Below the pieces are notes generated by a model. It saw only the letters and a list, made by a program, of their open reading frames with translations, ran no database searches and was not told the origin of the DNA. From Ascidia mentula (taxonomy: Eukaryota; Chordata; Ascidiacea; Phlebobranchia; Ascidiidae): a stretch of 64,000 nucleotides of DNA. The position numbers and the translations under genes were made by a program. The stretch covers positions 17,608,001 through 17,672,000 of the forward strand of contig OX387203.1 in NCBI GenBank assembly GCA_947561715.1. Reading direction: 5' to 3'. Every line of letters starts with the position of its first letter. Position 1 is the first letter of the stretch. This document shows, piece by piece, positions 32,993-45,405 of this stretch.

Positions 32993-34860
32993 ATGTTGGG
33001 AGGTCAAAGTGACGAAAATTAACTTTGCGTCGTTAGTCACCATGGCAGCGTTGTGTTGATCTACAATTATTGACAGACATTGTTAATACTTTCACCTATT
33101 TTGATAAAGGCTTTAAATCGTAAAATAACAGGAAAGCGATTTTACCAAATCGAATTTTTTTCTCAAATCCTTAAAATTTTTGTGTTAATAGCGAACGTCA
33201 CCTTTCTGCATGTTTGTTATTATCGTGGTATTTGTAGGGCGTTACTTAAAACGTCTACACAAATAATAACACTGCCGTATATCTGACTCCTGATAAAAAG
33301 GCTGCTATCAAACCCAAAGTCCATCGATCAGTTTAATACACAAAAACAAGCGCACGAGGATTAACAATAACACGTTACAAACCACGCGTACAAAAAGTCT
33401 CTGTCCTATTTCCTTTGTCCTCTGTCCCTTCGCATCTTTTTTACGCAAAAGACATGTGGCCTACATAGAAAATGCATACCAGGTTATTTGAGTTCGGATT
33501 ACCACGTGACTCATTTAAAAAGGCGGCTTGTTGCTGGAAGTGTCAACGAACGAATAGCACGTTCGCCGTAAACGAGTTAAACTTGGTTTACAGCGTGATT
33601 ATTATCCGACGTTAATAAAAAAAGCGGTTGATGCCAGAAAAACACAATATGACGTCGACACTACTTATTATTACATTTTGTGTGTTTCGGATGCCACTTC
33701 TTCCATAGAATTATGTCAACGTGTCAATTAGATATTGACAACATATTCCGTTTTATCATTCCTTGTATATCATGTCGCTGTTGTAATATCGCATGTAACC
33801 GTTTCCGTGCTTTATGTTGATAATCCATGTAAATATAAACATTGATCCATCAGATTTGACAGTTGATTTCTGATTCGAGGATGTCAGTAAATTTGATTCA
33901 GTTCAGTTTGGCTTTCTCTGATCAACTCAAAAATGCATTCACGCAAATTTACCGCAAATATTAACAGAAATGCGCGGATATCGCGGTGCAATCTCAAAAA
34001 CTTATGGAAAAGGTTTTATGTGAGCGAAATTGTGTAACAAAGTTTCTTGTCAACACCCAGGTCCTCACTGCAGCCCAAATAATGACGTCACGGCCATGGC
34101 CTTGAGTGGCGTCTGTCACGTGGGTCATGACGTCAGTTTCAGGCCATGTTAAAAACCAGAATTTTCCGACAAGATCTCAAAATACGAATTTCTTTTCGAT
34201 CCCAATTCAGGGTTTGTTTCTTTTTTAAACCGAGCGACAGTAATTGGAACGTAACAATAAGCAACTGTGACATCATAGGCCTCAACTGGCTTGCCGCAGA
34301 CATACAAGGAACTGTGTTTATAAAACAACCAAATCGAAGAAGCAATAAATTGATGCAAATGTACAATAAATAATATTAGACAGATAACAATGTTAAAAGA
34401 TGGACAGTCTAAAGATAAAAGGGTTGACAACAATAGGTACGAAAGCGGTTGGAATATTTCATGTTACGCGGTGACGTCATCGGTGTAAACGTCTTTGTTC
34501 GTTTTGTTTTTTACTCGCTTTATTTCTTTTTGTATTTTCACTTCACCTTCACTTTTACTCGCATGTTTTTCTTTGTTTACTTACACTCACCTTTTATAAT
34601 ATATTTGTAATTATTTCTATTTTACTCGTGGCAAACGTGGACAGTGATAATTGGTGTAAGTGCTGGCGGCAGAAATAATAAGCGAAAAGCCAGGCAGTTC
34701 TCTGGTGGTGGCGAGTAGAAAGCATTGTTTTTATTGTGGCGAGAAGTAATTGTTGTGAAGGCTATTTGTGCAGTGGAAAGTCCTTTTTGCGAAAAAAGCA
34801 ACCGTCTTATCCTTACTTTTACCATTTTACTCTTTTATACCTATTAGCGTTTCCATTTTA
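32993..34860. other. No gene seen
   Basis: 3' flank of the LCCL/fibrinogen-domain gene and AT-rich spacer. No exon, repeat or RNA gene is supported. Confidence 0.4.
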
Positions 34861-35100
34861 TTACAAAACTAGCCACCTTGGTCGTGTAACTCCAGGTCTT
34901 GGCGACAGGCCGTTAGTGCGGAGTAACCTGTGCGTTAGCCGGTTTAGAGAGAAGCTAATTTCGGTTACATTGGTAACGGTTTGACCGTCGACCGTCATCA
35001 GAGCGTTCTTCGGGTTCGCGAACTCGCTTTCCATGTTCAATTTCTCCTTCTCCTCGTTCGATACAATCTTCATCAACATGCTGCCGCAAAAAAGTTCCAC
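34861..35100 (-). CDS. Hypothetical open frame of unusual composition
   Basis: The 79-codon frame (MLMKIVSNEEKEKLNMESEF, then TVDGQTVTNVTEISFSLNRL) uses GC-richer codons than its AT-rich surroundings and reads like real protein. No splice sites, domain or homologue is recognised. It could be a piece of a mobile element or an exon of an unseen gene. Confidence 0.25.
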   Translation of the reverse strand: MELFCGSMLMKIVSNEEKEKLNMESEFANPKNALMTVDGQTVTNVTEISFSLNRLTHRLLRTNGLSPRPGVTRPRWLVL

Positions 35101-35377
35101 TCAATAAGACGGGGAGTGTGCGTTTCTTGTGTTAGTGACCAAGTGATATATCTTGTCGTATTTTTCCAATGGAGCGACAATGCTTCAAAAATACTAATTG
35201 ACGCGATAAATGAACCAAGCATGGTTTGTCCCAGTAGTGTTTCAGAAAAGTTTATCGTCATCGTACATAATGCCTGGACTTTAATCGAGCAGAAAAATAT
35301 GAAATCATCAATGCTTTGACCACAAAACACCCTCTCGCAGTAACAGTTTTATTATCACGCAACCAAATAAGACATAA

Positions 35378-35409
35378 AAGGTGCAAAAAGCGGCCATCTG
35401 TCTGAAGCT
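35378..35409 (+). mobile_element. Short retrozyme hammerhead relic
   Basis: GGCCATCTGTCTGAAGCT (35392-35409) preceded by AGGTGCAAAAAGC parallels the stem II to stem I part of the ribozyme (AGGTCGAAACAGT then GGCCATCTGTCTGCAGCT). The GAAAC core is lost. Confidence 0.5.
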
Positions 35410-36031
35410 CAAATAAACAATTAAAACCTGTTTGTTGCATTTGTTCATTAGTTGTGCTCCTGTTTATTGCAAAAGTACTAGACAAGTTTACATTTTTTTC
35501 CATTCCTAGGCAAAAGGCTTGCTGGCAGCCCTCGCACCACCAAAGCGTCTTCTATGACGTCCTGCAACAATAATCTCGATTTCGCACGATTTCTTTCGCA
35601 ACGGTTAAAACGTAACTTTGATCAACTGAATCTCACAAAACTGTGGCCGTATCAAGCTATTTTTTCGCCAAAAGTTGTTGAAATTTATAATCATTTCAAA
35701 ATTTATTGCCATGTCATATTCACTTCAAGTAGTTTCTTACTACATTTTTCTCTACCACGTTGTAATATCGATTATAACCGTCAATATTTTCATCGTACAA
35801 GTCGTATCGGTCAATCCACCCAGTTGCATTGCTTTTTAAACCTTCGTGCTACCCACATGTCCTAGTTGCACCCATTTATGGTGATTTCTATCGAATTATT
35901 TTACTACTTACAAAGACTTAAGCCTAAAACAACGTCTCTAGTTTGAGGCACTTTCTGGCGACGTTCCATTCGACAAAACGTAAGAATAAATACGAAATCT
36001 TGACCTTGATTTTATTGAATTTCATCGGCAG

Positions 36032-38298
36032 ATGCTCCAAAACACATCAAGATTTGATAATACTTACGAAATGGCATTAAAAGCTGCATCTGAGTCAATG
36101 AAAATCTTCCAGAATAAAATACAGATGTCCAAAATATTATCCGATGAAAAGCGGTTCGAAAATGCTGCTCAAAAACAAATCGAATCATTTCAAGAAAGTT
36201 TCATTGCAAATGCTGAGCTGCAAGGGAAGGATTGCATTATAACCTACAATATTTAAATGTTTTTGTACATAGAACTACATTCATGAACGATGTGAAACTG
36301 CCGTAACAGAAGCAACAACAAATATGTAATCCTATTTTATTCTTTTCATTAGATAAGGAAAATACTTTGAAATTAGAAAACTACCAGCAGTAGAATCGCA
36401 AGGATATTTTCCAGCGCTAGCATATTTCTGTCATCTTAATTACACAGAAAAGTTTAATAATCTGCCCAAAGAATGCAATGCCTGGATACAAAGAAAAGAA
36501 TTTTGATACAGCGAACACAACGTTTTCCTGACAAAATGAAGCGAGATATGAAAAATTGGGCTACAAGGCCTTGACGGGCACAAAGCAAAGGCTTATTTGT
36601 CTCTGATTAAATCGTCAATCCAAAGCGTATAGCAGCAACGACATGACTCTGTACTTCAATAAGATGAGGATGGTGCGTTTCCACGCTGAGTGACCTTACA
36701 TGACGTCATTCTGGGTGTGATTTCATAAATTTAACCTCATCTTGTCGGTGACGTTATCTGAGGTTTCTAACAATATCGCGAAAAAAATGGTGGTTATTTG
36801 CGGCGGATTTCATAATAATGTAATAAAAAATAGTAAAGTATTGCTCGGGTGTTTATCCATTTAGTTTTGCTGCTTTGAAGATATTCTCGGCGGTTTTTGC
36901 CACCCTCAAAAATTAATGACTTGTTTTTATCTGTTGACGAAACGATGTTTAATAAATAATAATTCCTACGCATAAGTCTCGCTGGCAGCTCTCGCACGAC
37001 TTCATTATGTTTTGTGTAGATGGAATTGCAGGCGTTTCAAAATTCAATGGACATTGGCGATGCTTACGAAATGGCATCTAAAGCTGCCTAGGATTGCATG
37101 GAAATATTCTGCAATGTAACACTGAATTCCGACATCTCATTCAATGCAAAGCAGTTTGAAATGACTGCACAGGAACAAATAAAGTCATTTCAAGGCGCAT
37201 TCATTGAACATGTAATAAAGCAACGGAAGATATTTCAGAGGAATATAAAAAAACAGAAATACGTTTTTGTGCTTAGGAATAAAAATAGAAATACGTTTTT
37301 GTGCTTAGGAATATATTGAAAAGTGGTGTAAGAGTGCAGAAAACCAAGCAGTTGCCGATATGAGCAAGAAGGGAAATGAGGTACAACTAAAAATATTTTG
37401 ATTGATCAAAAAATTTTTTTGTACCTAATGCATATCTCGAGTTTATTTGTACTAACGTTTGTTATGACATCAGCGTCGTGTTGTGTTTCAACTGAGGTAA
37501 CGTTGGTATGTACGCAGTTGTGGAAGTCAACTTGTGGTCACAATGGATAATACATTCAAAAAAAATTTAAAGCCATGTCTTGTTGGTTGTTTTAAATAGT
37601 TTCAGCAATTTGGACAGTTTCTGTTTTTTTTATCTGGTTTCGATCTTGTAACAAACACAGTAACAAAAATAACATCAAACAACTAAGTTTTCAATGCAAT
37701 TGCTTAAACAGATGCTTCTAAAGTATTTGAACTTTAGCGATGCTCACGAAATCTCATTCAAAATTTCCTCTGAATATATGGAAATATTCTGGGACGAAAT
37801 ACGTAAGTTAAAAATATCTTTCGATAGCAAATCCATTCAAAAGAAGTGCACAAGACCAAATTCAGTCACACCTAGCAACATTTATCGCAAATGTAAAACA
37901 GCAACGGGAAGTAGGTTTGCATGCTCGGTGTCATCATGATGATAAAACGGACAAAAATTTTATGAATTAAGCTAATATTTACATCACAAACATTTAATGA
38001 TTTTAGAATGTTTTTCAAACAAATCGAAGAAATTTAAGCATAAAAACGCCACAATACTTAAAGAGGTTATTTTTTAACAACTTGTATTAAAATTGAATAA
38101 AACAAAGGCAGCAAACTGTAATTCTTCCATGCTCCAAATCGTTACTTGTTGCAGGCTGCGTTTAAACTTTGGACCAAATCTGGAAAGTTGAAGGCAGCGA
38201 CTGAAACTCACCACGAACTGAAGAAAGAATGTATTTCGCAGCTGAAAAAAATCACCGAAAACGCAGATGGTGAAAAAGCACTGGTAGAACGAATATAG
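36032..38298 (+). pseudogene. Tandem copies of an unknown helical protein, decayed
   Basis: Three related segments follow each other: 36032-36230, 37020-37255 and 37715-37910. They share a pattern like DAYEMAxKAASExMxIFxN..ISFD..AQEQIxSF...FI. The first is open for 74 codons, the second has an in-frame TAG (KAA*DCMEIF), and the third needs a frame change to read SAQDQIQSHLATFIANVKQQ. Related downstream exons end at 37380 (IEKWCKSAENQAVADMSKKG, donor GTAC, phase 0) and at 38155-38298 (after GTTGCAG: AAFKLWTKSGKLKAATETHH, ending in TAG). The sequence is Lys/Glu/Gln-rich and probably alpha-helical. I do not recognise the family. At least two of the copies look broken. Confidence 0.5.
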
Positions 38299-39581
38299 TT
38301 CAGCAACAACCACAACTCAATATGGACGGCACCTCTGTACCACTATTTATATGCAATGTGTAATGTGTTTGTTGCGTTTTATGCCGTTTATTGTGTATTT
38401 TGCGTTTTGCGTCGCTTCCTGCGCATTTTCCGCCTTTTAGTGTTGTGTGGCCGATAGCTAAATGACGTCACCACCCGCGCGAGCCTTATTCGTGACGTCG
38501 GCCTGGTCAGATCCTCATAATCATGGAGCTACACCAATCGCGTCATTCAAACTGATGATGGCATAAGTTTTTGCCAATACGTCTTCTTTTAAACATGACA
38601 GTGTTAATAGCAATATGGGCCAAGTCTCCTTATACTCAGAATCTTTTCTTTATTAATTAAACTTATTATTTAAACAATGGGCCGACGTTTCATTTAGGGC
38701 AATTTAAAAGTCCAATCATTTCTATTGTCCTGTAGGGAGACGGGGTCTCTAATTAGACAGAAGTTAATCAGTTGTCTAATAATCATAGTTTTGTTACGTA
38801 TTTAAATTTCCGATTGAATACAATCCGTTGGTTCAACGGTTCCTAATAGTGAACGGTCCCGAAGCAGCATTTTATTATTATTATTTTTTTTTTATTTTAA
38901 GTTGCCGAATAAATTCGACCGAATAAATTACCGAAACTAATATTGGTATCCATCTCTTTTAAACGCAATAAATTTAAACAAAACATGTGCTGGATTGGAT
39001 CTAATCTTACCATACAGCCTTTTATTGGCACTTTTAGAATAACCTCGATTGCTGTACCAAATGCTTAAAGTTGATTTTCATCATTTCGGTGACAAAAAAA
39101 CGTACACAAAATTATCACGACAAAAATGGATTGATCTAAAAGCTCTGACACAGTTACAATGCAATATATTGTTTTAACATAAGTCGATTATATTATTAAG
39201 AAGTATGATTAAAACTAAACACATATCATGTAAGCTTCCTCAGGGTTCTTTTCACACCCGTATTTACGTAATCCGGTTATTTGATGACGTCATAGTTGTG
39301 GACAGCTTTGTTTCTTTCATCTCGATTTCTGGGTTCTGTGAAAAAGAAACCAATACATATTTCTCAACCCCTACGATTTTTGTGAAATATTTGGAAAGGG
39401 TTAATTTATACTGAAGTTGTTGAGGTAAGTTTGGTTGACTGAGGAAATGTGTTAACTTACCTATAGAAGCAACATTTTCCATCAGGTTGATTTGAAGATC
39501 AACTCTAAATATCACATTATTACAAACCCTACTAGTTGAAAACAAGTAACGATAATCATAAGCAACAGCACACAGACTTAC
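38299..39581. other. No gene seen
   Basis: AT-rich spacer without supported exons. A C-terminal cytoplasmic exon of the lectin gene at 39582-41294 could lie near 39420-39540 but cannot be fixed. Confidence 0.35.
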
Positions 39582-41294
39582 ACATGTTTCGTACGCGACC
39601 AGAAACAGATGATCCCAATGACAACAGCATCAATAATAACGGCATCAAGTGCCAAAGAGGCTATGTTCATGATTGTAGGGTCGTAACTGTATTGGATTGC
39701 ATCTGACAAACCTGTGAGAATTGCTGCTCAAGGCAAACAAAAGCATTTGTTCGGGAAAGTGAAAATACTCTTTCTTAAGTTTATAAAAATAAACTTACGT
39801 ATGGAGGTTGCAGAAATTGTTTTTAATTCCTTAGTAGCAGAAGTTTGGAGATTAATGGCTGCGGTTGCTGTTTTTGTTGTTGTTGTCGCTGTCATTGTTA
39901 TGTTGTAGCTGTCATTGTTGTTATGCTTGGTGTTATTAGTAAACATGTGCACGTCTATCATTTAAACAACCTAACAGTGTTTGTGGAATATTAATCTAAT
40001 CAACGCACCGTATCTCGATACGTATTTCTATGTAAATTCCAATACAGCGATCATGCACAAAACTCCGTTTGTTGATGCTCAGAAAAATATATTTTGCATA
40101 AAGACATCATCAGCTTCTTATTCAAATACAACCCTTTTGTGATTAATATTTATCACATTAAGGAACTGATGGTGACTTTAGACGAAATAAAACTGAGCTG
40201 TCTGCATGACCGCTGTGTCGGAATTTACATAGAAATACATAACAACCTAATAGTTACAATGTGATTATTGAATAAAAACTGGATCTATATAAAAACCAAA
40301 GGCCCCTGGCAGGCTGTCGATCGCTCACCGTATCAATATTATTACATATTAAATTTCACAAAGCGATCTATAGACAGCTTGATTCTATTTGAATAAGTTG
40401 GAGAAGCTGATGATGCCGTTTTAGGCAAAATATATTTTTCTCAAAAAATCCAACTGAGCTGTCCACAGATCGCTGTGTGAAATTTAATACATAACAACCT
40501 AATAGTTAATTATTTTGAAACAATGGGTTTTCATGACAACTTATTGTTAGGTTCTTTGGTTGTAAAGTTAGATTTTATTGATTTATGATCTAAGTGTTGT
40601 TTGCCAATGCATATTTTTAGAATATTATTTTAATGCATCTGGGTAATTACCTCCTGGTTTTCGTTGACAAATATATCTCGAAGTAACATTGCATTCCGTA
40701 CTTCTCCACTTGTATGTTGAATCAAGTGAAGTTACTGAACCCATTATCACACAATTCTTTTAATCTGTTGCGATCGGTTCCCCTGTTTCCCACTGTCCAT
40801 TATTAACATTCGATCCATCCGTCCACTTATAGATGTTTGTTCCTACAGCACGTTTCGCTCCGATGTAGAAAGAGTATGGGGAGGCTGTGAACATGGACAA
40901 TCAATGTGGTTTAATGTTACGAGACATCCATGAAAATGATTCCAGTAAAAATGCTCTAGACTCGAGAGAGATATCAAACAAAAAAAATTAAATTATAAGC
41001 GTGATTCTGTTACGTTTACGTTGTTATTTGGTCGATTTCAAACAAATGATTCTGAGGGGGAAAACGAAATTACATACCTGTTGTATTTCCAATTATTTCA
41101 ACCTGAAAGTTAAATTCAGATGTTGTTTTAATATTAGCGAGATATGCATTGTGTGCACTGCATGTTGCTTCAGCTTCTGTGTATGAATTAACCTGAGATC
41201 CGATCAAATATTCCCTGTAGTCGTCATACTTATACCACGTTTGTCCACAAACAACAGGTAGAAAAATTGCAAATAACACAATAAATAATTTCAT
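39582..41294 (-). pseudogene. C-type lectin/stalk/TM gene (copy D) with one in-frame stop
   Basis: Exon 1 (41294-41078) encodes a signal peptide (MKLFIVLFAIFLPVVCG) and the start of a C-type lectin domain (QTWYKYDDYREYLIGSQVNS). Exon 2 (40884-40651) encodes the rest of the domain (SPYSFYIGAK..NGQW..NCVIMGS..YKWRSTECN..YICQR) but has a TAA at 40760-40762 next to a degenerated EPN position (EPI). The Thr-rich stalk exon (39954-39799) and membrane exon (39723-39582; IMNIASLALDAVIIDAVVIG) are open, with good splice sites and phases 1, 1, 1 and 2. All exons join except for the single stop. It was probably a type I membrane lectin. It is either a recent pseudogene or a polymorphic stop. Confidence 0.75.
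40190..40505. mobile_element. Inverted-repeat element cluster (MITE-like)
   Basis: AAATTTCACAAAGCGATCTA (40353 onward) is the near reverse complement of the segment ending at about 40484 (GATCGCTGTGTGAAATTT), giving inverted termini of about 33 bp around 130 bp. A third partial arm lies at about 40190-40225, and a CCCCTGGCAGGCTGTCGATC block in between is shared with 7.7 kb. It lies in the intron between the lectin-domain and stalk exons of copy D. Confidence 0.6.
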
Positions 41295-42687
41295 TCTCCC
41301 CTATTTCCAATTAATGGAAACGTTGTTGGAAATTATTTAGTGTGATAACAAAAGCACGCAAACGCTGAAATTAAAGTTCTTATCATGGCTAGCAGTAACT
41401 AGGTCAGCTACACAACAAAAATCCTTGATTATGGCACAAAAGCAAATTAATTAAATATTTCAAACATGAACGCTTTGTTGCATTGTAGATATTTGACGAA
41501 TACGAACTTTTTCTATAACTCTCTGTGTGTGACGTCACAAATTGCAACAGCATGGAAACGCATCACTAGTTTACTGGAAATAAGTGTAGTGGAAAACTGC
41601 GTGTTTGTGACGGACTTCAATTCTAAACTAGTCCAAATCCCATCAACGCCATGCAAGCAAATTTCTATCAAAAAAAGTTACAAAAGAATTTGTCAACTCG
41701 TTCAAACGTTTGCAAGAATACAAGTCATTCGCATCATTCTAAACCATTGTTGCAACTATCAAAATTCCGAGAGAACAGACAGAAGCAAAGTTTATGTAAA
41801 TTCAAATTTACACATTTCATCAATAAAACAATTCAAAACCACAGACCGCACTGTAATATAGCTGCCTCTGCTTACTGTGCTGATTGCCACAGTTTGCAAA
41901 TACGTCTATGTTTAGGTAAGAGTAGGTTCTAGTGGTGTTTGGTTTCCTCTTGTGTTAGCGGAGAACAAATAAGTTGCGGGATTTCCTTGTTGAAACGTTT
42001 GTAAACTTATCTCGTAGTCATGTGTAAAGTGTTTGCTGCTATAGCTTTGGCCAGTGGTCAGTACATTTGGCGAAGGAAAATATTTGTAGACTACGTGCTA
42101 CATTAGGTCGGAGTCAGCCCCCAAATCAAATGTTATTGTGAATCCAAATCCTACTCAGTGCATATTTACAACTAGAGTCCTTACGAAAAATATATTGTCC
42201 GTTGTGTGGATCCATTTTTGATGAAAATCACGAAACATATTTAAAGGAACCCAGCCTTTACGATACAATTGCCTGAGTTTAAAAACAAACAATGGTATTC
42301 GTGGGGCCCCCATTTGCTATTAGTTCCATACACAGGCAGGGTACGCGGCAACGGCTGCATTACCCCAACCTATGGGCTTCTTACGTCATAACATGTGAAG
42401 TCTTTTCGTCAGTTGTGGTGATACGTGGGACGCATCCCATAAAGCACACCAGCAAATTGCGCACAGTGGGATGTTCTGCAACATAGAGGCAACCACAATA
42501 TTACCCACCCACATTACAGTCGTATTGTATATTTAGTTATCTTGTTTCACAAGAAATGTATCGCGGTTTGTTGATGAGATTGTCACGTGGTAGATAATGG
42601 ATGATAACAGACAGAAAGACTGAACATATAATGAACCAAAATATGTTTTACCATTCACGATCTTATATTTCCGTATAAAATCGCTTA
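41295..42687. other. No gene seen
   Basis: Promoter side of lectin copy D and unclassified sequence. A 131-codon plus-strand frame near 41466 has no domain, splice context or composition supporting it. Confidence 0.4.
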
Positions 42688-42840
42688 CACCGCTTGTCAA
42701 CTCACGTGCTAGAGGCAGAGGCACCAAACATTGCAGAAGACACAACAATTATAACAAATTATTGTAAACTGCCGGAAACAAAACACATTGTTCTTTGTTA
42801 TTGACACAACCACTATTTTTGTGGATGTGCAACGACTCTC
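42688..42840 (+). mobile_element. Penelope-like element fragment
   Basis: Nearly identical to 18898-19052 (CGCTTGTCAACTCACGTGCT, then AACACATTGTTCTTTGTTAT). It corresponds to the NCRKxNTLFFV region and lies directly next to the broken lectin exon at 42876-43106. Confidence 0.7.
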
Positions 42841-42875
42841 ACATGCAAAGAACAAGCATCATACATGGATCTACA

Positions 42876-43106
42876 AACTGTTACTGTTCCAATCTTCTCC
42901 ACCAGGAAGTTAAATACATTTGTTGTTTTAATATTAGCGAGATGTGCATTGTGTGAACTGCATGCAGTTTCAGCTTCTGTGTATGAATTAACTTGAGGTG
43001 CGATCTAATATTCGTGGTAGTCATCCAACTTGTACCAAGTTTGTCCAAAAACAACAGGTAGAAGATTTACAAGTAATATAACAAGCAATGTCTTTGCTGG
43101 TTTCAT
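42876..43106 (-). pseudogene. Orphan C-type lectin exon 1 (copy C')
   Basis: Starts ATG at 43106 with a signal peptide (MKPAKTLLVILLVNLLPVVF) and QTWYKLDDYHEY, then an in-frame TAG at 43005-43007. It continues in frame with VNSYTEAETACSSHNAHLAN. Compared with copy B, about 60 bp including the splice donor are deleted at the 3' end. There is no second exon. Its 5' flank matches that of copy B (48010-48140 with 43110-43245), so it is a partial 5' duplicate. Confidence 0.8.
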
Positions 43107-43244
43107 TGTCGGTCTAATTTATTTACATAAACGTTTTAAGCTTCGCTAAAACCAATGGGATTATATTGAATAAGTTCCTTTTTTTCCCTCACTCCATTGA
43201 TTTTTTTCCAGTGACGCAATCATTCCTAACAAAATGATAGAACG

Positions 43245-44885
43245 TTATGGAACAACGCAAAATGACACTAATAACCATAAAATTTGGGAGATTTCGGACG
43301 CCGTTTCGAGCGCCGGGGTAAACTCTCCCCGTGTGACAACTCCTGCGCCGCAGGTGAATGAGTATTGTCAGGTCTAACGATAGTCTCAGGGGTAACCGTG
43401 TCGCGCGTACATTGACGACGACTGTATAAGAAAAGTACGGTAAAGTGGCTGTGTATGACTTTGAGCAGCAAAATACAAAACGACTCAACGAAAACAATTG
43501 ATCAAAAATTTACTACAAATTCAGTTTGTATAATTTACAATATTTTAAGTTAATAGTGGCACAAAAAAAACAGTAAAATGTAGTTATTTTGGTAACATTT
43601 GTGTTTTAATCCAAACAGTCTTACTCATAGGATATATTGTGAAACAACAAGCATCTAATTTATTTCAATTTATTTGAAAAAATCGATTTCGCTTATGTAG
43701 GCTACTGGAAGCATCGTCAGTTTCTGCAAATAATACATGATAATAATAATAAAATAAAACACCTAAAAACAACGCTGCACATAAGTTATTTGAAATTGGA
43801 AATTGAAAGTCTGTTTTTGACTCTATACCTTTTAAGGTCAAACTGTAAACTGCAGTGGTAGCGAGTCATTACGCAAGTCCTACTCATGTCAATTATTTTA
43901 AACTTCACGTAATTTTTTACTTCTGCAAAATAAATTTTTTTTCACGAGACAAATTAATTGTACAAACGCGACAAGTTTGAAGCGGCTTCTTTTAATATTT
44001 GTTGATTAAACCTGGGACCAATCAGTATCAATACTAGAAGCATTTCATGTAGCCATCTTCAACCCCGGTATTAACGTTGCTTTGCAGGCCAGTGTTTGCA
44101 TAATTCTGTTGTTTGGTGACGTCATAGTTGTGAGATTTGTTTTTATCTTGGCTTTTGGAACCTGTTTAGTTTCAAAAAGTTGCTGATTCACATTTCTCAT
44201 CATACGATTATATGTGAGGTAAATTCACAATAAATTCGTATAAATAACCTACTCGGTACATTCGGTTACTCACCATCCATATTTCCAATTTGAAGGTTGG
44301 TTTGGTCATCAACACTAAATTTAACAAAACAATGGCTTAAATAAAATTCTGATTATAAACGAACCAAAAAAAGATTAGCATAAGAACACATGAACTTACG
44401 GTTGTTTCTTAAGTGACCAAAATCAGATGATTGCAATGATAACAGCACCAATTGTGAGAACTTCAAGTACAACCAAGGTAATAATCATGCTGGTGTTTTA
44501 CTTAATACGATGGATTGCATCTGACAAACCTGTGAGAATTTCTGCCAACAAATAAACAAAACTCGTATGTGAAAATATTATAATGAAATAATGACTAAGT
44601 TTGGCTTACGAATGGAAGTAAGGGAGTTTGGGTTTGACTGCATTTCCTTATCTGTACTGTGGTGAGCAATTGAGACGACGCTTGTTACTGATTTTAGATG
44701 TGTAATGAAAGCGTAAGTTGTTACGTCACTGGTTGCTATAGTTGTCGTAACTGCTGCTGTTGTTTGTGTTGTTGTTGAGCTTGCTGCCATTGGTTGAAAG
44801 GTTTAGCCGATATGTTAAACAAATAAACAACATTGTACAGTAATTAATGGTTCAACCGTTTTATTGTAGTATTTAGTGTGGAGTA
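43245..44885. repeat. Segmental duplicate of 45675-47030
   Basis: 43245-43420 matches 45675-45850, and 43664-44885 matches 45850-47030, with few changes. The block between (about 43420-43664) is absent from the second copy. The duplication carries the 3' half (stalk and membrane exons) of lectin copy B. Confidence 0.85.
44400..44790 (-). pseudogene. Lectin stalk and membrane exons without a lectin domain (copy C)
   Basis: The Thr-rich stalk exon (about 44785-44610; SSTTTQTTAAVTTTIATSDV) is open with acceptor GGCAG and donor C|GTAAGC in phase 1. The next exon (AEILTGLSDAIHRIK) has an in-frame TAA and later a TGA within the former membrane segment, although its GTAAGT donor survives. No lectin-domain exons lie upstream. 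It is a 3'-half duplicate of copy B that has decayed. Confidence 0.75.
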
Positions 44886-45329
44886 CCGCTTGTGAAAGAT
44901 GATATTTCTTCTGCTATTTCCACACAGTTATGTGAATTTGCATTTTTGCTTGAACATTTATCCGTATCTCATTTATAAATATTAAATGTGTGATTACCAA
45001 AATATCTGTAAAAAAGCAAACCATTTCGGAGTTCGACCGATGTAGAAGGAAACAAACTTACGATACCTCGAACAAACCCTGCTTTCACAACAACCATAAA
45101 ATGTTACATCCGGTTTGAGTTCAAATTTATGTCTACAAGTTCCAGAGTTTCAGTGATATTTTAACAGGGCGCAGTATTTTAACACCACCACTGTAAATCT
45201 CTTCCGACATCAGAACATCTGGTTATAGGAGCTATGCTACTGTATAGTGCAGCTACCTGGCTAACCAATCTTCTTCTATTGACTTTTTATGGGGCATCAT
45301 ATTGTAAGTGAAAATGCACTGACTGGTTA

Positions 45330-45405
45330 TGTCAGGTGGGACATGACAGGTGGGACATGTCAGGCGGGACATGCCAGGCGGGACATGCCAGGTGGGAAAT
45401 TGACA
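45330..45405 (+). repeat. Minisatellite, about five 13-bp units
   Basis: Units of the form GGACATGNCAGGN, about five in a row. The paralogous block at 48660-48700 has only one or two units. Confidence 0.8.

Noticed and set aside
41466..41932. 131-codon plus-strand frame
   Set aside because: No recognisable domain, low-complexity AT-rich codons, and no paired splice sites or neighbouring exons.
43245..43420. GC-richer block taken first as an LTR
   Set aside because: It recurs only as part of the lectin-cluster segmental duplication (45675-45850), with no terminal repeat or target duplication.
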